Assembly (NCBI GenBank): GCA_025618425.1
Contig: CM046851.1
Span: forward strand, 1,358,599 to 1,422,598
Length of the DNA stretch: 64,000 nt
DNA from: Heliocidaris tuberculata
Taxonomy: Eukaryota; Echinodermata; Echinoidea; Camarodonta; Echinometridae
Direction: 5' to 3'
Part shown: positions 52,716-63,955 of the stretch, piece after piece
Numbering within the stretch: the first letter of the stretch is position 1
How the letters are laid out: the number at the start of each line of letters is the position of its first letter
The notes under the pieces: model-generated
Databases searched by the model: none
What the model saw: only the letters and a program-made list of their open reading frames with translations
Told to the model about the DNA's origin: nothing
Position numbers and translations under genes: made by a program

Positions 52716-55435
52716 AGGTTTAATTACCATGGACAATCTACTGCACATGCTCAGTAGAGCTCATTTGCTCATGAATATTCACAACGCGTGCGATGGATAG
52801 AAGATCCGCGACTTGTCAAGGCCAAGGGGATTACCCGGGGGATTACCTTGTGCATTAATTTATTTTGTTGGATATAGATCTAGTGGCAATCCGAAAATTT
52901 ATGTATCGATATGTAGGCTACGTTCTTTTTAACTTTCATGCTCTTTTCATTTTGTTATGTTTTTTTTTTTTTCACGCATAACTTTTATAATTCTTTATAA
53001 ATGCTGTGATTAGGTTTGATTCAATGAAACATATAACCTATTTCCTAATAAAAACAGGGGAAGTGGCGGAATTGTACATTTTGTAGGTGTTTCTAGAAAT
53101 TGAAAAAAAAAAGTAGATCTAGGATGGAATTTCTTTCTAATTGATTAAATATGTCTATTTTAAAAAAATTTTCTTGGCTTTCAAACTAGGGGGGGGGGGG
53201 TGACAAGGGGTGACATACGCTATTTATATCCTAGCTATTTGCCCTTTGCAGTAGTATATGCTACTGTTTAAGTCCACATGCACACATCATCACCGGGGAC
53301 GGTTATTTCTTCGCCCCGGCCCGGTGCGGTGATACGCATTTTCACTACGCGCTTGCTTAAAGCGCGCATCTGCGCAGCGCAAGCGCATTTTCTTGTAGAT
53401 CCTATAAAATTTGCATAATAAATAACGCAAGCTAACTCTAGCTAGGCCTATACCTATGACAGTCTACGGACTACGAGTTTCAAATTTTTACTAGCAAGAT
53501 CTACACTGTATTTTTAGATCATCTGGAGAATATAGATCTGTAGTGACGAACTACCATTTTTGCGGATACTGTAGATGCGGATTAATTAAATTGAATATTT
53601 GAGTGAAATTGTCATTGGAATTGAACCGTAACGAGTTATTTCTTCTTAAATAAGAATTAATGGAAATTATTGCTTTTGGAGGAGTATTAATGAAATTGTA
53701 GATTTTCTCGATTCGCCACTGTTATATTTGTTCAGTTCCACAGAATTGTTAATTATTTTTTTTGTTTGAAAATGGAACTATATTGTTAGAGAAACGCACG
53801 AATACCAATGTTAGGTGTTTTTGGTGACACGTCGGGCAACACCCCACGCTATACGTTCATTGGCACACTAGTAATAGCAGCCGACGTGTGTTCGTGTTGG
53901 CATAGCCAAGTTTTCGACCGTTTAAATATGGTACGTAGCAATTAATTATAACTCGCATTAGCATTATCAATTATAGCGAACATTAGGTAATCGATTAAGA
54001 TATAGTAAATTAAATTTTGTACAATTTTCCTCATGTGTACAATGTTGGTACAGATTGGATTTTGGGCGTGGCATTAAATTTTGCCGCGGTACTGGTCATG
54101 TGACTTTAATTAGGAATGAAAGTTATTTACAGATGAATGTTTACCTTGTGCGAGAAAAGCATGATTTGTTTGATTATGTTAAATTTATTTTTATCATGTT
54201 GATGTAATCGGGAATTTAATCAACTGATATTTGATGCTTCTAGAACTTTGAAGCGGGTTACTATTGTTTTATATAACTAGATATTCAAGTCACCGAACAC
54301 GGAATTTGAGAGTTGATAATTTATTCTGTTGTGAAGGCATTTTTAGAAACTGATGATTATTTTAGCATCAGTCTCGCTCGCCGTATCTAAAATAAATTTT
54401 GGGGTTATAATTATTGAGTTTGTTCTTTTTTAAATCACATACTAGATGATTTATGTATTTTTGTCAAAATAGGGCATGCTGACGTGGCTTTAATGGACGC
54501 CATGTTTAGGGCGTGACTTTATAATGGAGCTGACTTGGCTTATACACCACCTAGGGTGAGATATTATTAATAGTTACATGTTAGTAAATTATAACACATA
54601 TATGCATTTGTTCCATTTGATGTGAATTCATATATTGGTATTGTCTATCTACATGATTTACTATAACACAATTTTACATGCCGTGTAGGTGTTATCCCAG
54701 ACGGTTATGGATTTATGATAACGAAATGCTATGAGTAATTTCTATTTTCGATTCTGCGATATATTGATAATGTTATGATTAAAATATTATCCCTTAATCT
54801 ATACAACAATATGAGGCACGTATATACAGCACCTTTTACTACTATTCTCAATGCTTTACGGATTAGTAGTTATTTACAATTAAATCAATTGCATAGACAT
54901 TTTAACTTCACAATTATAATTGTCGAAATATCAGGTGGTAATTGATGATATGACTATTGCATTGTATCATTTATATTTACGCTCTGTAACAATTATTACT
55001 TGTGATACTACTGTATTCTTATTCAATGCAGGGATTTGTTGTATACCCAATAAAATAAACAACTTAAACGCTAGCTACCGTCTTCACGACTCCAGATTTG
55101 TTGGCTCTAAAAAGGTGTGTCGACAGAGACACCAAAGATCTAAGTCAACGGAAAATACCTCACAAAATTGGTGAGACATAATGTAAAAAACCGTTTATCA
55201 CTAATGATAAATTCAAGCTAAAAAAAGTTAGCTCTAACAAGTTAACGTTTACTTTGTTGGTCAACATGGTCAAATCTGTCAGCTGTTTTTATGCTTAATA
55301 ATCAGCACAAAACATGGTCTCATTTATTAAAGCACAGGTTATTTTCAAACCAACTAAAAAATGTGATCCATTAGCAGTTTGAAATGAATTTGGTATCACA
55401 TGATAGGAAATTATATGCCCTTTTTTTTTAGGTGC
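52716..55435. other. intergenic or intronic, nothing firm
   Basis: A GC-rich patch with GCGCGCATCTGCGCAGCGC occurs at 53350-53385. At 55031-55171 an acceptor-bounded open stretch (IPNKINNLNASYRLHDSRFV) ends near a GGTGAG donor, but it has no family match and I do not call it. The rest is AT-rich and unremarkable. Confidence 0.4.
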
Positions 55436-55990
55436 TAAGCTAAAGAGAAGTTAGGTCTAGTTTGTAAATCTACCTAAAAAATAAGGCTATGTTTAATCCC
55501 TTCATATTAAGACAGATTGAAAAGGAATAGATCATGTACTCTAAGACAACGTTAACTTAGAATGAGTTAGATCTATGTTTGATGTGACATCTTGGGAAGT
55601 TCTCGAGCTATAGTATAAACTTCTCCATTACTAACTAGATCTAGATCTAGTTAGTACCGTATCTATTGTTAAATCTAACTTTAACAAGTTAGACCTAACT
55701 AATACATAGGACCCAACTTTTAACGTTAGATCTAACGTTTACTGTTACATGTGTAGATCTAAGATTGATTTTTCGGTCTAGTCTACCGCATGGACAGGTC
55801 TACCGACACTCGGTCTTAGACCTAACGTTAAAACATCACTGGGAAATCGATCAAACGTTAGATCTACGGTAACGTTTGAAGTAGAGAATAGGCTGATAGT
55901 TAACTGTTACTAGATCTAGACTAGGTCTAACGTTAACATTTAGATCTAACTTTAGTTAGTTAACAGTGGAAATAAATAATACACGGCCTG
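55436..55990. repeat. GTTAGATCTAAC-rich block
   Basis: More than a dozen irregularly spaced copies of AGATCTAAC, TAGATCTAG and GTTAGACCTAAC. Related blocks lie at 37735-38260 and 61760-62000. Confidence 0.65.
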
Positions 55991-56055
55991 AACAATGAGG
56001 TGACCAAAAAGAAAAACATAAATATACTATGCATTAACGTTATTTTCAGAATCTT

Positions 56056-56308
56056 ACACTCTAAAAACAATCTACTCAAATTTGAATAGATACCTTATCA
56101 GAGGGGCACTTAATATAAATTCTATTTTTAAAAAAATGAATAGTTGTTCTTGTCAAAATGAAAACAAAAAAAAATCTTGTCATTTTTGAAAAATAGAATC
56201 TTCATTTTGACAAGAATCTAGTCATTTTAAAATAGAAATTCTATTAACTGCCCCTTTGACAAGATATCTCTTCAAATCAGTTTGAGTAGATTGTTTTAAG
56301 AGTGTAGG
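56056..56308. mobile_element. TA-flanked MITE, CACTCTAAAAACAATCTACTC type
   Basis: The left end CACTCTAAAAACAATCTACTC is matched inverted by GAGTAGATTGTTTTAAGAGTG. TA flanks both ends. The subterminal repeats (GGGGCACTTAATATA / TTAACTGCCCC) are also inverted. This fits a Tc1/mariner-type non-autonomous element. Confidence 0.88.
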
Positions 56309-56760
56309 TGCTCATACTGTACGAATGAATTATTTAAAAAAAAAGTAAATTCGCGTTAACAATTTACCAAATATTACCAATTTTATGTACATGACTATAA
56401 GGAACCCTTCCTCCATTCAAAATACCCGGAGATGAACTAGGAATCGATTTTGCTTGGCATTATGTTTTTATGGCTGCTCTTCTGAAATCCAGAATATCAA
56501 TTACTCCTCAACTGAGGACAGAACAGCGTGTTGACTCAAATGATTTTTTAAGCAACTCTGACAATCCCTATGTTATCGACACGTTTGAATTTTGGACAAA
56601 GAATTTGCAAATTGCAATGGCAAATCTGTATATGAACAACAACAACAAAAAAAATCATTTACGTTTCTGTTATTATTAAACATTGAGAACACCCAAGTGT
56701 AGGCTAACTGTGGAAAATGTAAGAAAAGTAATGCTGCCAATTTCAGGATTAGGCAAGTCC
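56309..56760. other. nothing recognised; one unassigned open frame
   Basis: A 69-codon frame at 56470-56679 (starting MAALLKSRISITPQ) has no family match and only a weak splice context. It is left uncalled. Confidence 0.35.
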
Positions 56761-56870
56761 CCCCCCCCCAAAAAAAAAAAAAAAATAAATAAATAAATAA
56801 AAATAAATAAATAAATAAAAAAAATAAAAAATAAAAAATAAAAATAAAAATAAAAATAAAAAAATAAACA
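56760..56870. repeat. poly-C, poly-A and (AAAT)n
   Basis: A low-complexity A-rich tract with TAAA repeats. Confidence 0.9.
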
Positions 56871-57129
56871 AAAATGGATCTAGCATGAGGTATAGAACAT
56901 TTGTGAGTTTTCTTAATGTGCAATTAAATAACATTCTGACACTTTGCCTTGGGTAAGCAACAACGAAGATATCCGTACACGGCCAAATTTTTTTTCTTCT
57001 TCTTCTTCTCATTTTGTCAGGACTTGTGCTACAAGACCTATTTCGAGGACTACGAGACAGACTACTATAGGACTTGTAGTTTCTCAACGTATTAGCGAAA
57101 AAAAAAATGTCAATACATTGTACTTCCTT

Positions 57130-57211
57130 CCCGGGGAATCGAACCCAGTACCGGAGTCAAAAACTCAATAAATATACAGCAGTAGCTACTACGCCATTCA
57201 GCCACACAGCA
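57130..57211 (-). mobile_element. tRNA-like sequence, probably a SINE head
   Basis: Reading leftward: A box TGGCTGAATGG (57204-57194), B box GGTTCGATTCC (57145-57135). The boxes are 49 bp apart, which would suit a Leu or Ser tRNA with a variable arm, but the anticodon arm does not fold cleanly. No SINE tail was found. Confidence 0.55.
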
Positions 57212-58121
57212 ACATTAAAATGTTTTTTCCATCATTAGGCTCATATTTATAGCCATACACAAAATATGATCGAAAGGATAAAGTTTCAATTTTATAATGA
57301 TCAATTTGATTTATATCACTGATGTCATATTTTTCTAGACCAAAAGCTGTGCGAGCTGTCTATAATATGCATACATGTACATTTTGATTTTGCATGCCTG
57401 CATAATATAGCAATCCGCGAGATCATTTTTATTAATCTGCGAGGTTACTTCTTATTTACATAAAGCCAATCACAGCGATCCAGTGGCGTCAGTAGTGATG
57501 AATATTAATTAAATGATCACGGGCTGACCGATCGCCCGAAAAACTATTAGCCAATCAGAATGCGGTATCCTGAAGAGCAGCACGCGTTGAAAAGAGAGTA
57601 CTAGAGGCAGATTCCGTCAGGAGCTATGGTGTATGAATATTGCATAGGTACATATGGGAAAGTTTTCCGAAATTGCTAGATTTTTTACATGAATATTCAT
57701 TAGTATATGAATATTCAATTTAAGGATTTACTTTTTGATTGTGCGAAGGGAATAATGATTCTTTTGCGTCTCGAAGTAGGCCCTTCTGACAGGACCTCTC
57801 CCTGCCTACTGCGCGCACCGCGCCGTTCATATAACACGCGAAAATATGTGTAAATTACGGAGCACCGAATCCCAAGGTGAAAAACAGCTAATTTTCAACT
57901 ATGTACATTTTTTACAAAAATGTACATTTTTGGCATCTACACCAAGTGTACGACCTACACTTTCATTTTAATCAATTACTTTTACTTCCCGAGATAATAC
58001 TGAGCAGCTTTGGGCTCATGAACTAGAGTTTGTGTGTATTAGCCCTATACCTGTCTATGCGCTCAGTTTAGTGCTTTTTCAAAACGTACTCTGCGTATGG
58101 AAGATGTCACTTTAAAAATTG
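57212..58121. other. intergenic or intronic, nothing recognised
   Basis: Two CCAATCA motifs at 57466-57473 and 57551-57557. A perfect inverted repeat TACATTTTTtacaaaaATGTA lies near 57903-57928. No coding signal. Confidence 0.4.
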
Positions 58122-58510
58122 TAATGACGAAATCAACTTTGGTCTTTGATTTCGTGACGAAATCAACTTTGGCCTTTGATTTCTTGACGAAATCAACTTT
58201 GGTCTTCGATTTCGTAAAATCAATTTTGGTCTTTGATTTCGTGACGAAATCAACTTTGATCAGTGATTTCGTGACGAAATCAACTTTGGTTGGTGATTTC
58301 GTGACGAAATGAACTTTGGCCGGTGATTTCGTGACGAAATCAACTTTGGCCGGTGATTTCGTGACGAAATCAACTTTGGTCGGTGATTTCGTGACGATAT
58401 CAACTTTGGTCGGTGATTTCATGACGGCATGAAATGTAAAGACTGATTTTGTGACAAAACCAAATTTTGTAAATGATTTTGTGATTTTGTTTTGATTTTG
58501 TGACAAAATC
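58122..58510 (-). repeat. 30-bp satellite, about 13 copies
   Basis: Units of ACGAAATCAACTTTGGTC plus TTTGATTTCGTG, with a few 3-bp-multiple length changes, so that the minus-strand frame stays open for about 120 codons of a KSPTKVDFVT decapeptide. Opposite in orientation to 52130-52268. Whether it is translated is unknown. Confidence 0.92.
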
Positions 58511-58569
58511 AATGCATTTTGTATAAAATAATACGTGTTACACTTGGCTCCTCATAATATACTGCTTAC

Positions 58570-58710
58570 CTTCGGGTCTCTGGTTAAACTATGGTACCCT
58601 CGGTGACGTGAAGAGGACCATTTTCCTTCGGGGCTGCGCCCCTCATGAAAATAGTCTTGGTTCACGTCACCTCGGGGACCATATTTCTAACCAGACCCTC
58701 TCATGACAGT
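58570..58710. mobile_element. fold-back MITE, GGGTCTCTGGTTAAA type
   Basis: GGGTCTCTGGTTAAACTATG and GGTACCCTCGGTGACGTGAA are matched inverted by TTCACGTCACCTCGGGGACC and CTAACCAGACCC, around a CCTTCGGGGCTGCGCCCC loop. Confidence 0.88.
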
Positions 58711-58942
58711 ATATATGTGTATGCTCTACAAGTAATATCATATACATCAGCTTATTTTTCTCCAGGAGGGGAATCGGCCCTTTAGGTCCTCCCCCCCCCC
58801 ACCCCCATCAACCTATCCGCCCATGGATATCATCATCAGTGACATTTGCCTCAACTTGCATGGAGGCTATTTTGAAAAAGACTTAATTAGAATGGTTTCT
58901 GTATTCTGTATATGAGCTTATTATAAATTTCTGTCAACATAC

Positions 58943-59038
58943 TTATGGCTGGTGGTGTTGTTGGAGGCAGTGTTGTTGTGGGAGGCAGCGTTGTTGTTGG
59001 AGGCGGCGTTGTTGTCGGAGGCTGAGTTGTCGGAGGAT
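58943..59038 (-). CDS. Thr/Pro-rich mucin-like linker exon, probably of the lectin gene
   Basis: A 96-bp exon with acceptor CAATACACACAG (AG at 59040-59039) and donor ATAA|GTATGT (GT at 58942-58941). In phase 1-1 it reads PPTTQPPTTTPPPTTTLPPT then TTLPPTTPPAI. This is a repetitive Thr/Pro linker likely to be O-glycosylated and extended. Such linkers join domains in echinoderm lectins. The next minus-strand coding exon found is the SUEL domain at 47139-47426, also phase 1-1, so the two could splice in frame. The intervening 11.5 kb would be an intron full of Penelope-like and satellite DNA, and exons may be missed there. The link is inferred. Confidence 0.7.
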   Translation of the reverse strand: MLRQLSLRQQRRLQQQRCLPQQHCLQQHHQP

Positions 59039-59859
59039 CTGTGTGTATTGTCGAAAATAAAAGAAAAAAAAGGAGGTCAAATAGGGTGACGAAACATCAA
59101 TAAAATTCTCAGTTCCGCTGTATTCCGTAAAATTGTTGTGAGGGAAGTATAACACTTCTCTCCCCAAAAATATCCCATTTCCAACATTTACTTGGTATTT
59201 CACTTGCCCCCCCCCCCCAAAAAAAAGGAAGAAAATGAAAATAAAACCTTGATTATAATTATTAATATTATCTTGATGAAATCAGCTTTCGTGCCAAAAT
59301 GACCCATCAGCTGAGTTTTCTCTTTCTAGTCTTTGCATTTACAGTGTAGTCATCGAACGCAAATGAGTCAAGGGTCAACTTCTGCCCATCCGATGCTCAC
59401 GCAGTGAATCGAAACTCTATCAGCAACAAGTTTCGTCGAAAACCTGCCTCTAACCGGTTGCCTTCTTCCAAAGAAAACCGCTTCGTACGAAAAATGGACA
59501 CCCTGAGAATACAATACGTCAGGAGTAGATCCTTTGGGGAAAATTCCTGCCGAGTCTATTTTAGACTTAAACCGAGGCGTTTTTTGTTAATTTAGCAAAA
59601 TATATCACACTAACGGTTGCACTTCTTTCAGGAAATGACTGAGAGTGACTGGTTAGACTTACAGTGCAGATGTTTGCGCACAATTTTATGTCCGGGCCCC
59701 GTCCAATACAGCAGTCGTGATATGTACTGAGCTAGCTCACACGTACAACTGAATGTAGAAACCATCGGGGGTTGGGGGGGGGGGCACTCCCACCCCAAAA
59801 GTGGTAGGTATGTGCCGTTGGCAAGACAAAAAAGAGGGCCTTGGAACTAGCGTATCATG
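59039..59859. other. intergenic or intronic, nothing recognised
   Basis: Poly-C at 59207-59216 and poly-G at 59774-59783. A 63-codon plus-strand frame at 59404-59595 has no family match. Confidence 0.4.
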
Positions 59860-60892
59860 GAAAGGATGGTGAGAAAGATCTATCAGTTTCACCGAGCTAA
59901 CCAACAGCAACTGAGGAATGCAGCTGCCGACTTTGCAACAGATTTATCCAGTCAAATCCAGAAAGGAGATCAATAGATGCAAACTAGACCGTCATCACCA
60001 AATTTTTGAATGGGTGCATGTCAGAGCTTGTTCCTTCCAAAATGAGCAAAGGTAGGAGCCATCTTCCTTGGGTTACTACTTCTCTCAAACGTCAGATGAG
60101 GAAGAGAGATAGGCTATTCAAGAAGGCGCGGAAGCAGTCCTGTCCAGCAGCATGGAAAGCCTACAGACAACATAGGAACCAAGTTGCCAAAAATGTGCAC
60201 AGGGCACGTTGTGAGTTCATCAACAACGTCATTGGGGAAAGCCTCCAAGAAAATCTGAAGTCCTTTTGGTTATACATCAAGACATCAAAACATTGGCATT
60301 CCAACGTTGCGTACTCTGACTAAACTATGCACCACAGCAGTAGATAAGGCGAAAGAGACACTCAATGACTTCTGCTACTCCTAGCCAGCCTCGTTCTCAT
60401 GTACAGGAAGGACAGTCTCCTTATCCAGCCATTTGACACCTACACATCCACAGCTCAACCCTTCGAAGGCAAGTGGCCCTGATGAACTCCCGCCCAAACT
60501 TCTGAAGCTGGTAGCCACGGTAGCTCACGAGATTGCTTCTCCTCTATCGTTCCTGTTCCAGCAAAGCTACAACAGTGGCGTTGTTCCAGTTCAGTGGAAG
60601 CAGCCATTGGTTATTCCTATACACATGTCTGGTGAAAAGTGTGACCCCTCAAACTATAGACCAATCTCACTCACTTGCATTTGTTGCAAAATTTATGAGC
60701 ACATCACCCTGAGCCTTATATCTAGGCATATAGCAGTGCACAACATGATGGTACTGATGCACAACATGGCTTTCGACAGGGCCTCTCAACTAAAACCCAG
60801 TTAACATCTGGCGTACATGACTGGTCCACTATTCTTCAACGTCGTAGTCGGGTTTACATCGTCTTCCTAGACTTTCAGAAGGCTTACAAAGT
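59860..60892 (+). pseudogene. degenerate LINE fragment (reverse transcriptase N-terminal part)
   Basis: Several frames joined by indels. At 60006-60323: SHLPWVTTSLKRQMRKRDRL and KKARKQSCPAAWKAYRQHRN, the linker before the reverse transcriptase. At 60433-60804: NPSKASGPDELPPKLLKL, NSGVVPVQWKQPLVIPIH and CDPSNYRPISLTCICCKIYE, which are reverse transcriptase motifs 0 to 2a. At about 60850: VYIVFLDFQKAYK, the start of the catalytic-Asp motif. It breaks there, exactly where the next mobile element begins. It resembles jockey/CR1-type LINEs. Confidence 0.78.
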
Positions 60893-61126
60893 AGGGTCAT
60901 TTCAGGGTCATTTGTACGATGTACTAATTAGCCAGTTTGTAATTACAATTTGCGCATGTGCAGATAGAGGTCATTTGTACAGAGTACAATCATTTACCTC
61001 TGTAGGCAGTCATTTTGTACCCACCACGATGCGCGCACCAGTATGATTTTACTTGTTAAACAAGTAGTACGTTCACCAAAACAAATGCGCCTGCGCGTAC
61101 AAATTGGGGTCATTTCAGGGTCCTGT
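60893..61126. mobile_element. GGGTCATTTCAGGGT family element, copy 2
   Basis: The left end AGGGTCATTTCAGGGTCATT and right end GGGGTCATTTCAGGGTCCTG share termini. The internal GTTTGTAATTACAATTTGCG, CACGATGCGCGCACC and CCACCAAAACAAATGCGCC match 33222-33315 and 44573-44890. Inserted into the LINE fragment. Confidence 0.78.
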
Positions 61127-61400
61127 GCATAGACGTATTATAGATTTACTAGACGGAAAGCAGCACGCGCGGAAATCATTACGCGAATGGAATTAGGCCC
61201 CGCCTCTTTCGGATCATTTGAAGAGCCCGATAAGCACCCGATACGTTGCATTATTCATATTTCTTGTGCGTGTCAGTTTATTGTGAAACTTTGATTGGAT
61301 GCTAGGTCATGAATATGTACATAATTCGAAAGTATCGATCAAAATTTACTTGACCTCAACTTCGTCAATTCAAGACCTATTAATTATGCAGATTATATGC
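61127..61400. other. upstream region of the right-end transcript
   Basis: Unique-looking sequence with several GC-rich patches. No coding. Confidence 0.4.
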
Positions 61401-61402
61401 AA

Positions 61403-61410
61403 TGACGTCA
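61403..61410 (+). promoter_or_regulatory. CRE-type promoter element
   Basis: A perfect TGACGTCA just upstream of the first exon-like segment of the right-end transcript (61421-61448). Confidence 0.4.
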
Positions 61411-61420
61411 TCCGCACAAA

Positions 61421-61448
61421 ATGAGAGATATTAGTTCAAAAGAACAAG
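61421..61448 (+). other. possible first exon of the right-end transcript
   Basis: ATGAGAGATATTAGTTCAAA and AGAACAAG, ending at a consensus donor GTGAGT (GT at 61449-61450). The exon start is unknown. If translated it gives MRDISSKEQ in phase 1 and would stop in the next exon. Confidence 0.4.
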
Positions 61449-62728
61449 GTGAGTAGAGCTCAAATTATCGTTAAATTTCGTACATTCACTTTCTTAATAA
61501 AAATAACTTGTACAATTCTAGGTGATCTATGATAATTTATCTACATTTCAAAAGGATTCACAAGAGTTGTGTTGAAAAATGATTGAAACAATTTTCTCTC
61601 GAAATTACAGTTCTAAATTTATCGTCGAGATGTAGTTTGACACGGAGATAGCTGTGCTCACACGCTGCGGCTCATGACAGCTACCCAGGCAGTCACGGGT
61701 CAGTTTCAGCCACCGGCGCGGTGGCTATTTCGACAGCGTCAAAAATTCAATAGTCTACATGCATGGATCTAAGAAGATCTAAACAGATCTAACGTTAGTA
61801 AACTCTTTGAATGATGATAGACTATATTGCATAAGCTTTTCCTCATGTTGTTCTTCTGTATGCTGCACACAAGCGTATTCGTTAGTCCAACTTGACTTGG
61901 ATCGAAGTATTCTAAATCTAACGTACCGGTCTACGACGAGACTACATGTACGTTAACGTTAGATTTGGAAACTGTGACTGTGTTTTGGTATTCTACGATG
62001 TCGATGATTTTGATAAGATATGTAGACCAAAATTAGTGCTGATATAAATTCATTAATGTTACACGAGGTTTTCTGTTTTGAACTCAGAATATTTTTTGAA
62101 ATTTTATTCCATAAACCGAAGTCTGAAGGATAGTCGATCTTTAGTAGATGTAGACTTGCCACTTGGTCTTGGCTAGGCCTAGGGCTAAGCCTAAGGCTGT
62201 GCTTGGGGGACAAAGTCATAGTAGATCTCTAACCATGTTTGATAAGAACTGTTCAACTTAACTTTCATGCCTGACCTTTTTTTCGTTCTTAAAAGACTTG
62301 GATCTACTATATTTGGTTCAATTCATGCCATTTGGTCAATTAAACTAACTGTAAGTTAACTAGAGTCTGATAGATAGACTATGATTTTTTGGGGGGGGGG
62401 GGCGGCAAATGTATTTTGGGCAAAAATTCAGTCTGGTGTTTAAAGCCAGTTTAGGGATCCCTGTTCAAAATTTCAGACACACGTCACTAGAAAGTTTTGT
62501 TGCTGAGGCTGTTTCTTTTTCTTTCCAAGAAACTTATGTAGCTTGAATGCACCTTAATAAACATTAGATAGCTGATGATTATTGAATTTTGACCTATGAA
62601 AAATAATGGATTGGAATTTATTTGCCTGATAAAAAAAAAATTATTATCAATGTAGGCTTTGTAGCTGTGACTGTAACAAGAAAGACCAAAAAAAGTAACA
62701 ACTCTGTTTTTCATTTTTTTTAAAACAG
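61449..62728. other. intron-like region; AGATCTAAC motifs and poly-G
   Basis: AGATCTAAACAGATCTAACGTTAG and relatives at 61765-61975, poly-G at 62390-62402. Otherwise nothing recognised. Confidence 0.45.
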
Positions 62729-62825
62729 ATCAAAATGGAAAGGAACCCAGGAAATGTTATTCAAATATTGCGCAAACTGTTGACCATACATGATGAAGCA
62801 GAAATCTAGCCTTTCTAAAATACAG
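62729..62825 (+). other. exon-like segment, probably non-coding
   Basis: Acceptor CATTTTTTTTAAAACAG (AG at 62727-62728) and donor ACAG|GTAAGT (GT at 62826-62827), both strong. All three frames contain stops, so in a mature transcript it would be UTR or hold short upstream frames (for example MERNPGNVIQILRKLLTIHD). Confidence 0.5.
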
Positions 62826-63332
62826 GTAAGTTTCCAGAACATTTCCGGAGTATCTATATGCTTATACATGTATAATGTAATTTGAATCATTTTATGATTA
62901 TCATAAATATTGCAATTCAACAGGAAACAAGGAAATGAACTATAAAAGCAGTTAGGGCTTCCAGGGGTCCCTGAATGCGTTAGTTAAAAGCATATTACAG
63001 ATACCCTTACTAGTTGCCATTGATTTTTGAATAGCTTGTCCTTAAACTATGCAAACATTTTAAACCATTACCAACAAAGCCCAGCATTGTGTGTAAGCAT
63101 GGAGAAGAAGGAGAAAATTACTCTTCACATTTATTCACAATACATTCTGTGAAAACGGTCTCTTTTCAGCTTTGATCTATGATCTAAATTAGATGTATTT
63201 AGATGTTTGAGAAGATCAAAAAAGTCAGAATTAGTGGAGTAGAAGTATTTCTGCGAAATATATATTGTGTACCTCTAAATTACTTTTAATTACACATGTA
63301 CTTATAAATTTATTTATCCTTTTTTTACACAG
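62826..63332. other. intron-like sequence
   Basis: AT-rich, no signal. Confidence 0.4.
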
Positions 63333-63433
63333 CATGATTCTTTACAATGAATGGTGAAAGAATATTGAGATACACAGTCAGGAGAAATGAACAAAGAGCA
63401 AATATACTGACCTGCATGATCAAGCTTGGAGAG
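63333..63433 (+). CDS. unknown small protein, coding exon 1
   Basis: Acceptor CCTTTTTTTACACAG (AG at 63331-63332), donor GAGAG|GTAGGC (GT at 63434-63435). Coding from ATG 63347, with an in-frame TGA four codons upstream inside the exon. Reads MNGERILRYTVRRNEQRANI then LTCMIKLGE, phase 0 at the end. The next exon (63856) opens in phase 0. Total 42 residues. No family recognised; the transcript may instead be a long non-coding RNA. Confidence 0.45.
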
Positions 63434-63855
63434 GTAGGCGTTTACTGTGCATGATTAAATTTGGCAATACCCCCCCCCCCCCTGTAAAAAAAAAAAAATT
63501 TGAGAAAAATATTTCAACATAAAAAATATATAATAGGCCTATCAATAGTACCCAACTTGAAGAGGAAGCAAGTTATTTGAAACGATTGTAATGTCCTTTC
63601 CCTTTGACCTGAAAATGAAGAATTTTAGTCAAATATGGGAATTTTATTTAATTTTTATAAGGATTCATCATTTGCATTTTCATGCTTACAAAAGAACTTA
63701 ATTTTAATGAATGTGGGTAAAATAGCTTTTTATCAAGCAATATTCACTGTGTTTGAGTCATGTATATATACATATCTGGCACATTGCAGTCCTTTCTTAT
63801 TGTTTACGACCTTAATAGTTTTTAATTTGTTCTATTTTTTCTTTTCATTCAACAG
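63434..63855. other. intron-like sequence with poly-C and poly-A
   Basis: C12 and A12 runs at about 63471-63498. No coding. Confidence 0.45.
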
Positions 63856-63897
63856 ACCTACGGATTACCACTACAGCTCTTCATTCCTGTTAACTAG
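63856..63897 (+). CDS. unknown small protein, terminal coding exon
   Basis: Acceptor CTTTTCATTCAACAG (AG at 63854-63855). Reads TYGLPLQLFIPVN and stops at TAG 63895-63897, in frame with the exon at 63333-63433. It is followed by a 3' UTR with a polyadenylation signal at 63950-63955, so the transcript should end inside or just past the window. Confidence 0.45.
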   Translation, partial: TYGLPLQLFIPVN

Positions 63898-63949
63898 ATC
63901 AGCAGTCTCACGAGTGGATACCTGTAATGAAGTTTGGGATTTCATTCAG

Positions 63950-63955
63950 AATAAA
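63950..63955 (+). promoter_or_regulatory. polyadenylation signal AATAAA
   Basis: A canonical hexamer 53 bases after the stop of the small frame, consistent with the last exon of the right-end transcript. Confidence 0.5.

Noticed and set aside
54920..55174. An exon at 55031-55171 (IPNKINNLNASYRLHDSRFV...)
   Set aside because: The acceptor and donor are acceptable, but no family match or partner exon with matching phase was found; it could be chance.
56470..56679. A 69-codon frame starting MAALLKSRISITPQ
   Set aside because: No recognised motif, no convincing splice signals, and it ends in low-complexity Asn/Lys; left uncalled.
59404..59595. A 63-codon plus-strand basic frame
   Set aside because: Composition looks like chance reading of non-coding DNA; no motif or splice context.
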